A DNA stretch of 15,287 bases from Candidatus Thorarchaeota archaeon (GTDB taxonomy: Archaea; Asgardarchaeota; Thorarchaeia; Thorarchaeales; Thorarchaeaceae): contig JAEOUL010000219.1 in the NCBI GenBank assembly GCA_016839345.1, forward strand, positions 1 to 15,287, written 5' to 3'. The position numbers and the translations under genes are program-made. Below are positions 14,322-15,287 of this stretch, one piece after another. The first letter of the stretch is position 1. Each line of letters opens with the position of its first letter. The notes beneath the pieces were generated by a model. That model ran no database searches, was not told where the DNA came from, and saw only the letters and a program-made list of their open reading frames with translations.

Positions 14322-14861
14322 TTACGGAATCCTTTGAAAAGCCTTTCCTGAAATTTCTCCGCGAATCACGCCTTCGCGCCAAAGAAGGTCGATTTTTTTA
14401 TCAATTCCCCCTGTATATCCGCCTAGACCTGTCGAAGAAACTACTCTGTGGCATGGAATTATTGGACCAAGCCGGTTAATCCGCATAACGTTGCCAACAA
14501 ATCTAGCTGCACCAGGTAATCCAGCTTTTTTAGCCACCTCACCGTATGCAAGTGTTGAACCAAATGGAATCTGCATAACTACTTTGAGAACTGCAATCTG
14601 TTTTTCGGTAAACCCTGAGAAGTCTAAGGGAATGTCTTGTATCGCAGAGTCTAGTTTTCCATCATGAACATCTAAAACTGCTACAAGGACCTGTTTCTTT
14701 GATTCGTCATCAACTATGGGAAGTTTATGACCATCAACCGACTTGATAGCTTCTGATTTTGATTTCACAGGAAGTGATGATGTGTAGAGTCCTCTTGAGG
14801 AAAACACTCCTGCTATGTATTTTCCATCTTTCTTCAAAATCGCTAGCGTCTTTTCACTCAT
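14322..14861 (-). CDS. ogt: methylated-DNA--protein-cysteine S-methyltransferase (O6-alkylguanine repair)
   Basis: A 179-residue suicide alkyltransferase that removes alkyl groups from O6-alkylguanine by transfer to its own cysteine. The active site PIIPCHRVV places the acceptor at Cys137. Other family signatures are present: IPFGSTLAYGEVAKKAG (about 98-114) with the base-flipping helix region, Arg120 in AARFVG as the arginine finger, Asn129, and GLGGYTGG after the active site. The N-terminal 80 residues are the variable domain typical of the family, and the total length is normal. Start ATG 14861 has GAGG seven bases upstream, inside the end of the intergenic gap. It follows the toroid gene by only 12 bases and is followed by the 158-residue gene after 27 bases, so a minus-strand operon is likely. 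The presence of Cys137 rules out an Atl-type non-enzymatic homologue. Confidence 0.95.
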   Translation of the reverse strand: MSEKTLAILKKDGKYIAGVFSSRGLYTSSLPVKSKSEAIKSVDGHKLPIVDDESKKQVLVAVLDVHDGKLDSAIQDIPLDFSGFTEKQIAVLKVVMQIPFGSTLAYGEVAKKAGLPGAARFVGNVMRINRLGPIIPCHRVVSSTGLGGYTGGIDKKIDLLWREGVIRGEISGKAFQRIP

Positions 14862-14873
14862 TCATGTTCCTCT

Positions 14874-15287
14874 TCACAATAGATTCTTACTGCCCTTCTT
14901 CACAACAAAAGCTAGTATTGAACTCAACTCAGGATCACTTTTCTTCGTGCCTAGGGGAGCCCAACCACCATCGTTATTCTGAGTCTTCACAATCAGCTCT
15001 ATTCCATTACGGATAACTTCCTTTTCCAAAACTGTATTCGGAGAACCAACAGCTGTAAGGTCCGCCATATCAAAAGTAGACTCATTCTTAATAGAATCCT
15101 TTAGGTGTTGAAATAGTGCAGCTCTTCCATCCCTGTACACTTTATTATCAGAGTTGACCCCTGCAGCTTTAAGTCCACTAAGGATATTGCCAGTTGCTAA
15201 GGGATCTGAAGTTCCTTGATTCTTGTAATCAGGCCAATTACCATCTTCATATTGATTATAAAGCAAGAAGTCTCGAGCTCGTAGGAT
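14874..15287 (-). CDS. C-terminal part of an alpha-alpha toroid protein (squalene-cyclase/prenyltransferase repeat family)
   Basis: The frame is open to the right edge, so the N-terminus is outside the window; 137 residues are visible. Two QxxxGxW motifs, QYEDGNW and QNNDGGW, are the signature of terpene cyclase and prenyltransferase-type alpha-alpha toroid repeats. Around them are the alternating helices expected of the fold (ARDFLLYNQ, DPLATGNILSGLKAAG, RNGIELIVKTQ, DPELSSILAFVV). The family includes squalene-hopene cyclases, protein prenyltransferase beta subunits and many archaeal secreted repeat proteins. The visible part does not include a DxDD or zinc site, so the reaction cannot be assigned. 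A TTG at 15266 can start a frame, but the reading frame upstream stays open, so an internal start there is unlikely. It precedes the alkyltransferase by 12 bases on the same strand. Confidence 0.8.
   Translation of the reverse strand: MLRARDFLLYNQYEDGNWPDYKNQGTSDPLATGNILSGLKAAGVNSDNKVYRDGRAALFQHLKDSIKNESTFDMADLTAVGSPNTVLEKEVIRNGIELIVKTQNNDGGWAPLGTKKSDPELSSILAFVVKKGSKNLL

Noticed and set aside
1..15287. CRISPR array, tRNA, rRNA, IS element or prophage
   Set aside because: No regularly spaced direct repeats, no tRNA-like cloverleaf or conserved rRNA stretches, and no transposase, integrase or phage structural motifs were seen on either strand.

Overview
The window looks archaeal, and the gene content fits an Asgard lineage such as Thorarchaeia best, although nothing here proves the lineage. 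The evidence is a GTPBP1-family translational GTPase with an N-terminal AlbA/Schlafen-like domain, several large S8 proteases with a single C-terminal membrane anchor and many N-x-S/T sequons, TATA-like elements about 40 bases upstream of several starts, and clear Shine-Dalgarno sequences. Base composition is moderately AT-rich and looks even across the window. I see no rRNA, tRNA, CRISPR array, insertion sequence or phage gene.

Left part (1-2594). The 5' end of a secreted protein, probably a third subtilisin-like protease, runs off the left edge on the minus strand. Its long upstream region (489-934) holds a perfect palindrome around an AT-rich core and a hairpin. Next come a minus-strand protein with three membrane segments and a coiled coil (935-2026) and a small unrecognised cytosolic protein (2143-2478), separated by a strong GC-rich hairpin.

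Middle (2595-9938). Two complete membrane-anchored subtilisin-like proteases converge. The plus-strand one (2619-5519) carries a GATase-like/DUF4350-like domain and an Ig-like domain after the catalytic domain. The minus-strand one (6777-9938) has long insertions between its catalytic residues and a series of beta domains. Downstream of the latter, joined by a 4-base ATGA overlap, lies a cytosolic FAD/NAD(P)H oxidoreductase (5509-6780) that lacks the usual redox cysteine. Its end overlaps the end of the first protease by 11 bases.

Right part (9939-15287). A divergent promoter region with a palindrome separates the second protease from the GTPBP1-like GTPase (10189-11853). A 564-residue orphan protein (11846-13540, TTG start) converges on the GTPase with an 8-base overlap. 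A 51-residue membrane microprotein (13650-13805) is divergent from the orphan. A compact minus-strand operon fills the right end: a truncated alpha-alpha toroid protein with QxxxGxW motifs, an O6-alkylguanine-DNA alkyltransferase and an unrecognised 158-residue protein.

Overall, genes at 1-9938 are dominated by cell-surface proteolysis, whereas 10189-15287 is intracellular: translation or ribosome quality control, alkylation repair and lineage-specific proteins. No complete new system can be demonstrated. The best candidates for new biology are the protease-flavoenzyme operon, the domain architecture of the two proteases, and the orphan and micro genes.
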